A stretch of DNA of 64,000 nt from Eretmocerus hayati (GCA_029851415.1 CM056742.1:148247121-148311120), one strand, 5' to 3'. Numbered from the stretch's first letter, positions 13,332 to 26,298 are shown. Numbers and translations are program-made. Notes: generated by a model from the sequence alone, not told the origin.

Positions 13332-14263
13332 GTAAGATAATAACGTCTCTTCTCATACACAAAGCACATCCTCATTGTAACATACCTTTGTATCAAGCGT
13401 GCCTTCATCCCAAAGCAGACATTTCCTCGGACATTTCTCCCTGATGTCTGCCATACGCATCCAGCAGCTGGAGACCTCAGAATCCAAAATCCAATCACGC
13501 CGCAAACTCAATTCTGCCTCATGTCTATACATGTATAAGAGATCAGATCAGAGTCTGTCGTCGTGCATGCGCCGAACACCTGCAGAAACCGCGCACCTTG
13601 CCATGTTTGCTTGCGGCCCGCCAGACGCTCTCGTTTGATGCAAAACAGACTCTCTGTCTTTCTCTCCTTCACTTGGGATACTTTGTACCAGCTGACTAGT
13701 GAGTAGTGACTCCCCTTCATGATGCCATTCATGGCACGCGACTCTTTTGCATGGCTGCTCGCGAATATATAACGTATTATATAAAGTGAGCTTTCAAAAG
13801 TGATGCTGCGAGAGCACGCGTACAGTCTTCTTTTATTATGGATTGTGCTAGAAGCGTTGATGGAACTTTGAGTCTTACCAAAGTTAATTCCGTTGTCTAG
13901 TGTGTACCTTCTGATGGGGCCATTGGGATATATAAAGAAGGTTCGATTCAGATGGCATGGCTGATATGATTTATTTTAGAGAAGGGCCGCACGACTGATT
14001 TTTAGAGTCTGATGCAGCCTTCTCGTATCCTATGTATAAGGGCGTTTGATGGGGAAGGATGTGGTAGGGCTTGTGTAAGGGGTTCTTGGGACGTTTTCAC
14101 CGCTGAGGCAGTGTACATATTAGGAAAAAGTGTCTAGGGCCGTTCTTAGGTTTGTATCATGAATTTGGGAGTTATGGGTCTGTCCTGAATTAAACAATTT
14201 GTTGCTAATTTGTTCGAAAATCTTACTTCTTATGTCTAATGAAATACTTTTGTTTAAATGCTG
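13332..14263. other. Non-coding stretch, nothing recognised
   Basis: Short overlapping frames only. A mild CpG increase occurs at 13540-13640. No repeat was recognised. Confidence 0.4.
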
Positions 14264-14382
14264 ATTGCTCTATTCTTATTTCTGTTTCAGGTAAGGATTT
14301 TATTGAACGACGGAATTGACATATCATCCACAAAATTTACTACAGAATCATGATCCATAAGCTAGTTGCTTCCTACTCTACG
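14264..14382 (+). other. Candidate recursive splice site with downstream exon
   Basis: A pyrimidine tract (TTGCTCTATTCTTATTTCTG) ends in TTTCAG at 14290 and is followed immediately by GTAAGGAT, a good 5' splice site. A CTGAT branch-point-like word lies about 30 bases upstream. A second donor, CTACG followed by GTAAGG, begins at 14383. That gives a 92-base segment (14291-14382) with the layout of a recursively spliced exon. It has no convincing reading frame, which fits a zero-length or non-coding RS-exon. The motif is seen; its use is inferred. Confidence 0.5.
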
Positions 14383-15039
14383 GTAAGGTTTCAGATGTAA
14401 TCGGATGCAATAGATTATGTTGTGGATTCTCCATTCACGACTATGCTCATAATGCGAGCTTGTAATGATCATCATATTCCATCTGGAGTTTATCAGTCAC
14501 TGACGTATTGATTGGGTCGCAAACAGCCTTTAGTCAACGTCGGAAAAAGATCATGCATTAGTTTTGCATAATCATCGGATAGTGACGATTCCCATTAACC
14601 CCCGAATTGAATGCAGTCCATCAAAATCCACTCCTATATTTTTGCTTCCACAAGTCGTCTGAGAAATAATTATTTGTCAGCAGAATCTTTATGTAATTTA
14701 ATGCTCTCTGTAAACAGATCTTTGGTGTCAATCACTCAACGGGCATCTTGCAAAAGGCTCTAACTTAATACTAATGTAGTCTTGGATCATTACTTGTTGA
14801 CAATGATCACATTCCATAGCATTGATTTATAAAAACTTTCCGAGTTAGTTCCAATTGAAAGTAGCATTTCCCGAGGCAATGTCCCAATGATTCTCTGAAT
14901 GAACTGTTGCCACTACAAATCTTGTCCCTATGCACACCAAAGGTCACTCAAAAGAAAGTATCCATCCGAGCGTAAATTTCAACCATGAACGATCTTCTCA
15001 TATGTACACAGTCCAATACCGTCGATAGTGGTCCAAGAT
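14383..15039. other. Non-coding stretch, nothing recognised
   Basis: AT-rich intron-like sequence without frames or repeats that I can support. Confidence 0.45.
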
Positions 15040-15355
15040 CGACCCGCGCATCGTGTGTGGTTCAGTGCCATGCTTGATCAGCAAAAGCTCACGCATGGGT
15101 CAGCGTTTCCTCTGTCGCGGTTACGTTGTCAGCAGAGGTTATACGTCTCGTCGCCTATACACTGGCCTGGATATATGCATCCATAAGGGGATCTGCAATC
15201 ACCCACCCATACAGACCCCCGTCGACGTCGGATCAGTCAGCATCACGGCAATTGAATACGGTCCAGTCTTTTGGCATCATTGTGTCTTCCGCTGTCGTCT
15301 GTTAGCCCCTGCATCCGCGCTCATATGGTACCAAAGCGCCATAGCACTACTCTAA
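15040..15355. promoter_or_regulatory. CpG-bearing patch (possible regulatory module)
   Basis: There is a local rise in CpG words (GACCCGCGCATCG near 15040, CTGTCGCGGTTACG near 15112, CGTCGACGTCGG near 15221). A 100-codon plus-strand frame (15053-15355) crosses it but lacks splice sites or a recognisable product. A regulatory role is inferred from composition only. Confidence 0.2.
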
Positions 15356-15427
15356 GGATGAACTTGATTGACTCATACATATACATGAGTAATTCCGCCG
15401 AAAGTAGGATTTTCGGTGTTCCAAGTT

Positions 15428-15440
15428 CCCCCCCCCCCCC
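15428..15440. repeat. Poly-C run
   Basis: Thirteen consecutive C residues, a homopolymer prone to length errors in assembly. Confidence 0.9.
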
Positions 15441-15542
15441 ATTTCTACGACTTGAAATATACATTATAACAATTTTTTTAGCACTAGGTGCCCTTTAGCC
15501 CATCTTTACGCACGCTTAGCGTGAGGCAAAAGTAGCATTTTA

Positions 15543-15805
15543 GGGTGATGACAGATAAAGCGCTACGCTACGATTTTGCGCCACGCCATGACGCGCTATC
15601 GCACGCCACGACCCAAAAATTCATTCCAGCGAACCCGACCATTGATGGACTGGATTTATTGTTACAGTATCAACCGTAGATTATGAAAATGAATCAAATC
15701 TATCTATGGTCGAGTTTGCTGGAATGAAATTTTGGGTCGTGGCGTGCGATAGCGCGTCGTGGCGTGGCGCAAAATCGTAGCGTAGCGCTTTATCTGTCAT
15801 CACCC
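15543..15805. mobile_element. CpG-rich MITE with TTA duplication
   Basis: The 263 bp element is flanked by TTA at 15540-15542 and 15806-15808. It has ~100-base inverted arms (15542-15641 and 15707-15806) differing at only about four positions, with ends starting GGGTGATGACAG. The arms are unusually rich in CGCTACG and CGCCACG words. The TTA duplication and GGG start fit PIF/Harbinger, but the sequence is unrelated to the copies at 7510, 28429 and 61531. It has no coding capacity. The two near-identical arms suggest a young insertion. Confidence 0.82.
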
Positions 15806-16451
15806 TTACGGCACGGTCAATGGCCGCCGCGCCGTGGCCGTGGAATTGACTTTATCGGAGATGCTTCACAGGCTAATTTCAAACGTCAAAATCACTGGCA
15901 TGAAAATCTTTAAGCAAAATTATAACTAAAAACACATTCAGAAGCTTCTGTCGATCAAAAAGAAGCTCCGGGAAGCGAGTAAACACCGAGTGATGATTCT
16001 AATGCAGGGTGCGAAGTTGGCCACAAGCGACTCGTCGCCGACAACGCGCGCGTTTGCTGCAGTGCAGAATGTGTAGGCACTCGGATCAAATGGACGTGAT
16101 CATTACATCGCGAAGCACCAAAATCTCAAAATCAATATTGAGTTACGATAAATCGAACATAACTTGAGCATTGCTTGTCTCACGAGGAGTCGCGAGTCGC
16201 GAGCTGACCCTCGAGCTGACCGGTTTTTACTCACAAAATACTACTTATGTGTCTTCTGCTTCGCGCGGTCGCATTGTTTACATCTCTAGTTTACATATGC
16301 AAGCAGATGATGATAGTAGATACGGATTTTGAGGCACTAACGGAGTATTTTTTTCAGTCGGCTGCCACCCCCAAACCCCCCGCTTGCCCCCCCCCCCGTA
16401 CCGCCCCGCTTCCTCCAAAACGTATAGGAGCACACGTGCTAAAAAATAGAG

Positions 16452-16568
16452 TACGATACACGGGGCGAAAATGCCACTCGTCGGCACGGCGTTTAGCTCC
16501 TTCGCGCAAGCGCTCGGGCGCTAACTTCACGCCGTGCCAAAAGTGGCACTTTTCCCCCTTGTATCGTA
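16452..16568. repeat. GC-rich inverted repeat
   Basis: The outer arms read TACGATAC and GTATCGTA. Inner matching blocks include GGCACGGCGT with ACGCCGTGCC, and TGCCACT with AGTGGCA. The ~117 bp unit is markedly more CpG-rich than its surroundings. The sequence flanking the MITE at 15543 contains similar words (GGCACGG, GCAAAAGTAGCA), so that MITE may sit inside a broken copy of this repeat. A C-rich run at 16371-16398 lies just upstream. Confidence 0.6.
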
Positions 16569-17281
16569 AATATCTATTTAGAGTGTATCATATTGGTGCG
16601 AAACTATGTTGACAGTTTCTGAGACGATTCCAACGTACCCGTACTTTTTAGTACTTGATGAATGGTCGGAGTAAATCGAACTCCAACTTTTGGATTCACT
16701 GCGACGCATATGCAGAGTCAAAAACCCTTATATTCGTAACTATGCATATAAACTTTTAATACCTCAAACAACATATTCCACCTTTTTGGGAGTCAAAACT
16801 AAATGCGCCTAAATCAGTTCGCGCCCGGCTATCCGATATTTTGAAGACTCGTTTACGCCGAAGCACCTTGCACAGGAGCTCCGCAAAGTCTCCAGGGGTA
16901 CAAAATTTTCGGTCAATCCCATCCCCATGTTACGCTCCTCCCTGATCCGTTATATAGCTCTGTAAAACACATTTTCTTGTAGTATTTGGTTGCATTAGAC
17001 CAAACCCATGGAGAAAAGAGTCTACCATTACTTGGCGAGCAGTGCCAATACTTTTTGAGGCGAAATGCTAATTCCATCCCTGTCAATTCCGTCCCCTCTG
17101 CGGTTCCTTAAACTTGACATATCTTCGTCTGGTTTCACTTGTGAATAGCGATCTTGTGAGATACCTAGCTCCACATACTTCTTCAAGTACTTCTTTTTTG
17201 TATCCAAGTGAGTGTAAATCAACTGCGATACGAGCGAGCGAAACTGGCCTGGGGCTGGAATAATTTTTCGACCCAAATCAC
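16569..17281. other. Non-coding stretch, nothing recognised
   Basis: Only one short minus-strand frame (17028-17276). A donor-like CCAA followed by GTGAGTG lies near 17209 on the plus strand without a clear exon before it. Confidence 0.4.
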
Positions 17282-17850
17282 TCCCTGCGACGAATTTGGC
17301 TCCAAGAAATCACACTTTCGGCGAAATCACTCATATAGCAATAGGCATATCTTGGGTTTACATGCACATGCGTATACAGATTCCACCATGGGTGCATCTT
17401 TTATATATCTTTGCAAGAGCGCAGTGTTGGGCTTTGGTTTGGAGGGAGCTTCGAGGGGAGCTTGCGTTCAGGGTGCTTTGTGCTCATCTTCTTATTCTAC
17501 CACTATACAGCTTTTGGCTAATCCTTGCATGGCTCTGGCGGTGGTGCAGATTTCGCTCATTTGGGCGCATTGTTCGCGCGCGAGCGAGCGAGCGCCACTT
17601 TGTTCCTCGGCTCAGCTGATATACTTTCTGATAATAGTCACCCGCCCGCCCGCTGTTATAACTGAGCAAGTAGATGGCGAGGGGGGCAGAAACGAGGCGC
17701 CTCGTTAATGAGAACTCGGTGCGCCTGTTTGCCGGTAGTGAGCGCGATTTGCAATTTTTTTTTTGGTTTTGCTTTCTTGTTAGTCCATAATGTTGGCACG
17801 GTGGGTGGTAGTGGCGATGATGATGATGCCGGTGTCACTATAGGCATCGG
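17282..17850. promoter_or_regulatory. CpG-bearing patch with overlapping frames
   Basis: GC rises, with GCGCGCGAGCGAGCGAGCG near 17573 and repeated CCCGCC near 17641. Frames overlap on both strands (17208-17708 plus, 17296-17619 plus, 17484-17669 minus). That is expected of GC-rich non-coding DNA and argues against any one of them. A regulatory role is inferred. Confidence 0.22.
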
Positions 17851-18430
17851 TTACGCTTAGGAACTTGGGGTGAACTCGGTTAGAAAATTTGAGCCGGATT
17901 CATGTTTTTTCACTGCTGGAGTTGATGATGTTGTTATCACAGTCATTTTAGATTCAGCTACTCTACGCAGATCACCAAGTTTCTCAAATTTTCTTCTCGC
18001 CATATTCAGAAGATTTGAAAAAATTCTTCAGAATGAGCTAGAATTCGTTTGATTCGATTATATCTTGATCTCATGTTAGAAATGCGTAATAAACGAGTTT
18101 GGACATCTTTTGCGTTCGCAACTGGGGTCGGATACGCTGCAGTAATCATGTGATGAATGAACATGAATTGGCTGGGCGTTTTCACCTTGATCATTGGAAT
18201 GGATCAATACTTACTTGAACTGCCACGGACAGTTCTGAATACCGTAATAGGTCAGTTTGAAACAATCGATCCTATATTCCCAATCCAATTCGTTATTCGT
18301 CAACGCCCAACGGGCAACATTTCATGCTTAGCTGGTATAGTTTAGCTCATTATTGCACTTGGAATTTCGTTCTAAACCATTGACGGATCTTATTAATCAA
18401 ACATATCAAAACCATTATGTTCCTGATTAA
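17851..18430. other. Non-coding stretch, nothing recognised
   Basis: AT-rich DNA with frames of about 60 codons on both strands. No support for a gene. Confidence 0.45.
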
Positions 18431-18649
18431 CCCTCTAGTGCCCAAGGGTCCTGTGGGACCCACCCTTAAAATCTAGATTACCAAGCTTCATGGCGATATT
18501 ACGGTGATTTTGCCGAAATGAACATGTCAATTACTTTCTTCTAAGCCAAAACTAATTGTAAGTGACGATCCGAGACCCTGATAACGCGTACATAGTTTTT
18601 GGGAGCACACAAAAGAAAAACAATGTCCGATACTTTGGGCGCTAGAGGG
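18431..18649. mobile_element. Short piggyBac-type MITE
   Basis: The 219 bp element is flanked by TTAA on both sides (18427-18430 and 18650-18653). Its terminal repeats start CCCTCTAGTGCCCAAG and CCCTCTAGCGCCCAAAG. TTAA targets and a CCC start are diagnostic of piggyBac elements. A subterminal palindrome GGGTCCTGTGGGACCC lies inside the left end. No coding capacity, so it is non-autonomous. Confidence 0.85.
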
Positions 18650-21600
18650 TTAAAGGCTAACATACTCTATGTTAGTTGCAGTTTGGTCACGGCGAACTGC
18701 AATCAAAGTTTGCTTGACAGAGGAATGTTTCCCATTGCGAGCTCTCTTAGAATATTTGAACAGACCGACAAAGGTTCATAAATGGTCATCGAATGTTTCA
18801 TACGTCTACAACGACACCTTCAATGTTATTTTGCATCTTGTCTAGTGCATATCAAGTAATCAACTATTGCAGCCAACAAAAATGTTGGATTATAAATATG
18901 CATCTCTTAGTAGCTACAAATCTATGTGCAATTTAGTATTGAATTTTATTTATTGATGCTGTGGTACAGCTCGGTGGCAAAACATATATGGGTGCAAAGA
19001 TTCATCATCCGCAAGCGTCAAACTACAAAGCATCGCACAAAGATACATTTGAATATAAATGGATCGTGCACCCCCACTGCGTCAGCTGCATCCCCAATAT
19101 ACTGATTCAACGAGAAAAGAGCTCTGGCAAGGGTACAAACGAGAAAAAGGTCAATCTCATATAGCCCTTCCAAAACAACTCTCAACCCACAGACAGCTTG
19201 CCAAGCCAGTTTTATTGGGTTTCAATTCTGGAGGATAGGCATTTGTTGATAATTTATTGTGTTCTGAATCGCTATAAACTAAATTAATTTGGAAATATAC
19301 CAAGTTACCTCCACTCGAGACTTGAGACGGAGATACTCAGGCCTTCGTAAACCGAGTCGTAAACTGTTTTTTTTTTTTTTTGAGAGTGTCAAATAGCAAC
19401 GGCTCAACCACGAAATCTGATCGATAGCTTAGAAGGAGATCATGTCGTTTAAACTTGCCTCCAAAGTGTTCTTTCTCAAACTTGGAGTATTCATGAAAGA
19501 GAAATTTCGGACCTTTGGAATTTGCTGGACGTTTTGTGCTCACTCCATTACTTTTACTTCCTGTCTCCATGAATAAACCAAGCATTTATCCAATCACATG
19601 ATTGAAGCAGATTATCACCGACACTCTATTTAAACCCCCTGTACTCTCTTCCGTCCAGATGGTTTTCATTCCAATTCAAAGTACAAAGCACTTCATTCAC
19701 TTGCATTCATTGATGGAATGTTTGAAACACCTGCGCGTAATCTCCCCTTTTGTAAACTCGACTGCATCATCAGCCTGCAGCCATTTATAGTCCATTCACC
19801 AACATACTTTAGATGCTAATATCAGTGTTCTTTCATGTGCGTCTAACAACGAGGTTAATATGGGCGATTGGTCAGTGAAATAATTTACAAATCGATAACG
19901 ACCATTTTGATAACGGCCGTGAGCAGAGATATAATATGTATACATATTTATCCCAAGGGGTTGCTCGCATCCGCGGTATGGATCTACATACATATAGAGC
20001 ATATCGGATGATAAGTCCCTAACCGGGGGTTGGAGGTTGGATGCGTTCAGGCGTTTCTAGCAGATGCGCCATGTATGAGTCATGACATACATGTGTATAT
20101 GGTTGTTGTGTGTGCATCACGCGCATGCATGACTGCTATTATACATGGGTCTCTTCTGGAGTGTGGTACTTTTTACAGATGTGTATGTGTGTACTTAAAG
20201 TACATGTATATAGTAAGAGACTTGGCAACAGCATGATATGAAATCTACGGACCTCTTTTGCTGATGTGGCTGAACTATACTGCCACCCCATATCATGTGA
20301 TACATGCTCGTATACACTCGCGTATACACGTAATTACTCTCCTCTCCGCACGTAATGTTTAATCGTGTGAGAACCTTCTCTCACAGGAGGCTTCATCATC
20401 TTGTAAGGTACTCGAGTGTCCATCCAACGCACCACGGGACATTTCGATTGATGTTGCTTTGAAAATTCTAAAGGGGTTTATGAGCTAGATGAGAAAAGCT
20501 TTACAGTATGAGACTCGTGGCTTGGAATAAGATACTTTTATAGAGACGAGCATAAAATTGACATCACATCTTTGTAGGTTCAAGTATGAGATGATGTGGA
20601 ATTGAAGACTCAAGTATGAAAGGGTTCAGGTTTTATTTATGTCAAAATTTGGGAAATTTGGTATTATCTTGTACTGAAAACATCTTGGATTGTTTTGGAG
20701 TACCCAGAAAGTTTTAGTAGACTACACATACACTTTCAGCAATTTTTCGAATTCATGTCAAAAGGTATGAACATTTTTGGAGTTCAAAGCTCTGTTGATA
20801 ACAACCTATGTGATTTGATCGGTGAATCTTCCAGCAGATATCTTGTACACCCGACGGGATGAATCTTGATCAATCTTGAAAACTCGTTTGCATTATTTGT
20901 TTCCACACTGAGGTCAGATCTCGGGTCAGACTATTTGGAGGGATTTCGGAAGTTGGTAACCTTACCCCGTCTTATGTGAAATCGAGATCTGACTTGAGGA
21001 TTTTCAACAGCAGATCTCAAAGACAGAAATCCTCTTCAAAATTTGTGCAAAATTTATGTTCGACGAGTGGACATCTAAAAAATGGTGCAGTATCCTCAAC
21101 AATCATCTGTCATATGTTGCCTAGACAACAAATAAAATTGGCAAAGATACTATAACCTTCCAAGCCTCGTTTCAAGCTCACTATACATTGATTATAATTG
21201 AAGTATAAACCAAATACCCGTAACAATATGATACAATTAAGTGAATTTATGTCCCCCAGGAGTTTTGGTGATAAATATTAATTTTTAGAAGGGCCACACG
21301 AAGCACTGACAGCAACTATCTAAAAGTCATTTCTGCAATTTCTGTGATTCCAAAACTTTCTCAAAACTTGAATTTTACTCAGGCAGAGTTTCTAATGGAA
21401 TTACAGAAAATATCTGTTCATCAGATGAAAGTCGAATCTAATGAATTTTCAACCATGAAGCTTTCATGTTCAACAATCTGCTGAACAAGCATATGAGAAT
21501 ATTCAAATTAACATATATACAACTTGGGAAATCCCGCTATTCTCGATTTGAATAACAATGTGATTGGGATATGAGCTTGGCTGAAGCTAGAACATGAAAT

Positions 21601-22600
21601 AGCAAGTGAAGTAGGAAGTATGATGCGAGAGTAATCACCGACGACTGCGCAGCAGTATAGTAGCAGTGTTCATCGTCTCTATTTTTGTATACAAGCGACG
21701 AGTGCACCAAGAGATAGTACAGTAGCACAGTAGTCTCCACTCTAATTTTTGCAATTTCAACTTCCATTGTTTGCTCAGCTCGGTGAAATGATTTTCAACT
21801 CGGGCATTTTCTCTCGTCTATCCGGGCTCTTTTTGTCATTGCTCTCGCGGGCAGATAGGCGGTAGTATAGGTAGGTATGCAGAGAGTGTTCCTCGTTTTT
21901 TTTTTTTTTAATGCCCAGAGTTTTTTTTTGCTCACTGTGATGGATGGAAACGATGAACAGTATATACATGGCACTCAGAGAATGAAGGAATTTGTAGATC
22001 AAAACACTGCCCCTTTGATACCGGGGATTAGAATCTCAATGCCGCACTTTTGAATATGAATGCGGTCATGAAACTTATCAGTTTCGAGCGCTACCGTTTT
22101 TATTGTAAGGAGTTCTTGGATACAATACCTTTGAGGTTATGAGTACACAATGGAATACGCGGGTTGAAATTTAATCTGAGACCGTATGAGAATTGGGCTG
22201 TGCATTTGCAGCTTGTACGGATTCGAAGTACATACATCTTTGCCAACTTGTAAAGTAATATAAAACTTGTATCGGGGAGAGCCCGGTTTGAAATTGATGA
22301 TTTCTATTTACACTTCCTGTCCGACTTGTCAGTCAGGTACAGTACTCAAATCCACAAATGTCCCATCTACAAGTTTGAGGTTGATCCCTCATTTGAAATT
22401 TTATTTTGACAAGTTTAAACTGACTCTAAATTGATTTTCAAGTGCATCAACTGAATCGTCTTATAGATTTCATGAGCTGAGTCACCCGATGATCTATATC
22501 TATGAAACAACCCTGCCTCTGTCATTTAAACATATTGTCCACGTTAAAAAGACTGTACAGAGTCCTTTCACTGGCTCCTAGATATTATAAGTGCCAGCCT
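18650..22600. other. Non-coding stretch, nothing recognised
   Basis: Intron-like AT-rich sequence. It holds a 15-base T run (19367-19381), a TACATG/CGCG-rich patch at 19990-20330 that may be regulatory, an imperfect inverted pair GTCAGATCTCG and CGAGATCTGAC (about 20922 and 20985), and a T run near 21897-21909. No splice-bounded frame convinced me. Confidence 0.4.
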
Positions 22601-23281
22601 GTGCTTTTCAGCTCAACTCTCACGTTCTGCATCGACTCGCAATAATCTCGCGCGAGTATGGCACACGTGCAACCGGATCAAGCGCGCCTTTCAGACAGCG
22701 AGCTTGACGCGTAAGAGGCTCATATTGCATCTCTTGGCCCCCTGCTTGGCTTCTCCCCGTTCGTATATATTTTCCCCACCCACCCTATATGTGTAACGCA
22801 CACGTATATTTTGCAGACGGGCAGTACAGGAGGTTCCCTCGTTGCTCTGTGCATCAGTTTCTCTCTTGGCCCTTTGCTTCTTCTTCTGGAGCTTTTTTTC
22901 TTCGATGGTGTTGGTTCCCTTGATGCGCTCGATACTTTGATGCACATAACACATGAAGTGTAAGCCCAGCTGAGCTACTGGGGTGCATCCAGAGTCGGGA
23001 TGAACTCCTATAAATCTTCGTGCATGGAGTGTTACTTGAGTGGAAGATTGCTCCGTTTCGAGATGAATTATCACCATTTTGTCAAGGTGGCAGCGTTTTG
23101 ATGAATGGCATGAATGGTGGACCTGGAGAGGGCGGGAGGGGGGGGGGGTGGTGGTTGGCGAGAGCGAAAAAAGGATGAGTAAGTTTCTTGGTCTTATTTG
23201 TACTCAATACTGCATGGATTTTGAACAAGTTGATAGTCTTGTTTCTGTGGACGATGCACCATCGAAATTTTTATTGATTAT
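22601..23281. other. Mixed patch with CpG words, no gene supported
   Basis: A CTCGCGCGAG palindrome lies near 22648. Minus-strand frames at 22691-23077 and 22720-22947 overlap in different frames. A run of ten G residues (near 23140) sits in a G-rich stretch. None supports a gene. Confidence 0.35.
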
Positions 23282-24217
23282 TGACCATTGGTTGGATTAC
23301 TGGGGTGGATTTCACCCAAAGGTTTTTTCTTGAGATTGACACGTTTCAAGGCGTGCCACTCGACTATCGCGCACATCGGGCCGATTTGGGCGTGCGCATG
23401 TCTCGGCAACAGCTAAAGCAAAATGGCCGCTGGGTGTTGAACACCCCAGAGTGCCAGCAGCTACGCACGCATTGTTTCTTTTCAAGTGGAGTTTCTTTCC
23501 ATTGTCAAAATGAATGATGTGTAATTTACAATTACATATGTTGTTTCCTACTCTCTTTTCGCACGCATACGGCCAAATATCATCGACAGCCGTGCGAGAG
23601 GAGTGCAACAGATTACAGGGATAAGTTTTCCTACCAATATATATTATTTCAGGAGATGCAGAAAATGAAAATTTCCCCAGGAATCTTCATTAGAAAATGC
23701 AGTTCTCATCATCATGAGCTAAACATTCAGCGAAGTCTTCTCCAAATCAACCATAGATATGAGAAAAAAATAGTATACTAGTCGATCTGATGGGGAAGGT
23801 GCTCATCCTGACATATAAAGTGAGGATAAAAATCCTCGATTTACATGTCAAGATATGTCAGAATAGATACTTTTCTCCCGAGATCCTCGCACCATTTTTT
23901 CGAATCCATCCTATCTCGAGATGGCTCAGTTGAGTTCTTAGCTCATTTCAATGAAGACTGCATTCTCTAGAATCCTTTTAATGAAAATGGTCTTCTTCGC
24001 ATCTTCTTGAACGTTTGTATTTTTTGAAAATTTTCATTCAATCTCGGCGAGTATCCGGGCACGCATCTCCATTAAAAACATATCAAAGATGCTATAAGAA
24101 AATGTTGAGGCCGAAAGATTGATTATGGAAGTCACAGTATCGATTTTTCGATCTGGGTGGAATCCACCTAGGTCTGCCAACTATGATGTTCGACGGAATT
24201 GTGCCAGCTAAGAGTTG
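23282..24217. mobile_element. Degenerate long piggyBac-type element
   Basis: This aligns along its length with the element at 59732. Shared blocks include the subterminal GGGTGGATTTCACCC, GTGTTGAACACCCC followed by GTGCCAGC, GAGAAAAAAATAGTA, ATATGTCAGAATA, GGACGTTTGTATTTTT-like and CCGAAAGATTGATTAT. The ends have decayed: the left TTAA reads TTGA and the right end AAGAGTTGG. A minus-strand frame at 23312-23608 is incidental. Older than the 59732 copy. Confidence 0.72.
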
Positions 24218-26298
24218 GACAAGGACAAAGACAATTATACAGACTGTTTTTATTGGAGTCTGGAAAAGTTTAATCGTGATCGGCTGATCTTCTTTTTTAA
24301 TGATATTTCAAACCAATGGCGAACAACGGCTAATACCTCACTTAGGCAAGAAGAAATCTCGTGAGTGAATCTTGGATTTTTCATTAGGCAACAATGATAC
24401 AATAGAATCTTTTTCGAATGTTTTGTCCACACTCAACTTTCGATCGTCGGGACCGGTAATTTTTAATCTGTTTTAGTGGAATTTCTAGCCAATACCTTAA
24501 CTACGGTATTTGAATAAAAATTGGAACAAACTGATGATTTCGAACTGTATGTATATGTGTTGATGACTAAATAGATTCTTCATAACAACGCCACTCCGGA
24601 GAACTGAGAAACTCTCTAATTATATCAACTATAATACTTCTTCACCGTGGTGTTGAAGAACGATGCTTTGAAACTAACCCGACTTCGAACCAGACCTCAT
24701 TATACTGACGAGATCAAAAAGATAGCGTTATAAACCTAAGAATAGGAGACTCCAGAACACCTCTTGATACATACAGCTAATCAACAGTCATTAAATTAGC
24801 GAAGAATCCCCGCAGCGATGATGCCGTGACACATCGTCGCTCCCCCTATATACGCAAAATCTGAACGCCTGCTGGGCTACAATTCTTCTGGGATCCATAC
24901 ACACTTCGTCTATTCTCCTCTGTAATCTCTTCGTACCACCCTTTTATTTCCCTACTAAGCAAGCGATAGGAGTATACGTGTAGGAGCAAATATGTCGGTG
25001 GTGTATAGAGCTAAATCTCCGGCAGTGGATGCGTGTGATCGGTAGATTTGCATCATAACGAGATAGATGAAAGATTTGAGACTAACACAAATGAAGAGTA
25101 TTGACTGTACTACATGGACGCTGAGGCTTATGCTTACTTATTTTTTTCATGCTTTTATGGCGCATGCGCATGGAGTAAAATGTGCAATCTCTCATCCCAA
25201 TCTGATCTTCTAAGAAATTGATGGCATGTAGATTTCCAAATGAAGTTTGGTCGGCAGTATTGACAGATCTCACCTCCTAATAAAGGACAAAGATTGTGAA
25301 AATATACCTGGGGCTCGAATGGTCAAATATCGGTGTTGAGGATTTACATCAATTCGATAACTTTGAATTCAAAAATGATCACAAACCACTTTCAATATCG
25401 TATCCTCAATCTATCACTTATCCCGTTGTATGCAGCATTCGTCACTACAAACAGAGCCATAATTTAGATCAGACTGAGCGAGAACCCTCGCATCTAACCA
25501 TGCAATCCATCCATCACCCATATAGCGTCCTGTCAATTATGTGAGCTCTCAAACGCTCGCTCGGGCGCATCATCAGCACTGCGGGCGTTTTCCACAATAG
25601 CATATATAGCTGTTGGCAAGAGTTCATCAGAATATTCATCAGAGCGTTGCCTATCATATTAGTCGATAGCAGACGGGTATAGCTCATGAAAAATTCACCT
25701 TCGTCACTTTACTCTTTCTTTTTCCATCAACTATATCTTCCTTTCGATATAGCGTTCGATTTTCAACGCTGATGGGCTCACGCATGGATATGTTGAATAA
25801 GGGTTGCGTTATAATAAGTGCATAGGAAGAATATAGTGATTGGGGTGCAAGTGAAATCCCCTGCGGCACTGTCAGATGCACCCTTTTGAATTCAGTTGGT
25901 CAGTCAGCGTTGATCATTGCTTGAACTTTTGGCGTGGTTTTCATTCATCCGGCGTCATTTTTTGAATTATTTGAAATTCTTCGATGACTACTGGGCATAA
26001 ATTATCATAAAAAATGGACCTAAAATAAGTTCACGTCCTTATTCAGACTACCTGATCAATATATCACGATGATTCGCAATTGCTTTATATTTCGCATGAA
26101 AATGCTGTACTCCTTGTAATACGGCAAGGGAGCGTGTAAGGGAGCCCATATTTTATTGGTAGCAATTTTATTATCGCATGAGCTGTAGTTTGAAAATCGT
26201 TTTTCTATAAATGGTTGATGAGCGTTGTTGGAAAGGCTCATCGAAATTGCTGCGTGCATCGATTTTACCAACGCGGAATACTCCATTCCGTTTCCGCC
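24218..26298. other. Non-coding stretch, nothing recognised
   Basis: AT-rich sequence with scattered short frames. A small CpG patch lies at 24820-25050. No exon or repeat is supported. Confidence 0.45.

Noticed and set aside
17208..17708. 166-codon plus-strand frame
   Set aside because: It lies in a GC-rich patch with two other overlapping frames and has no domain or splice support.
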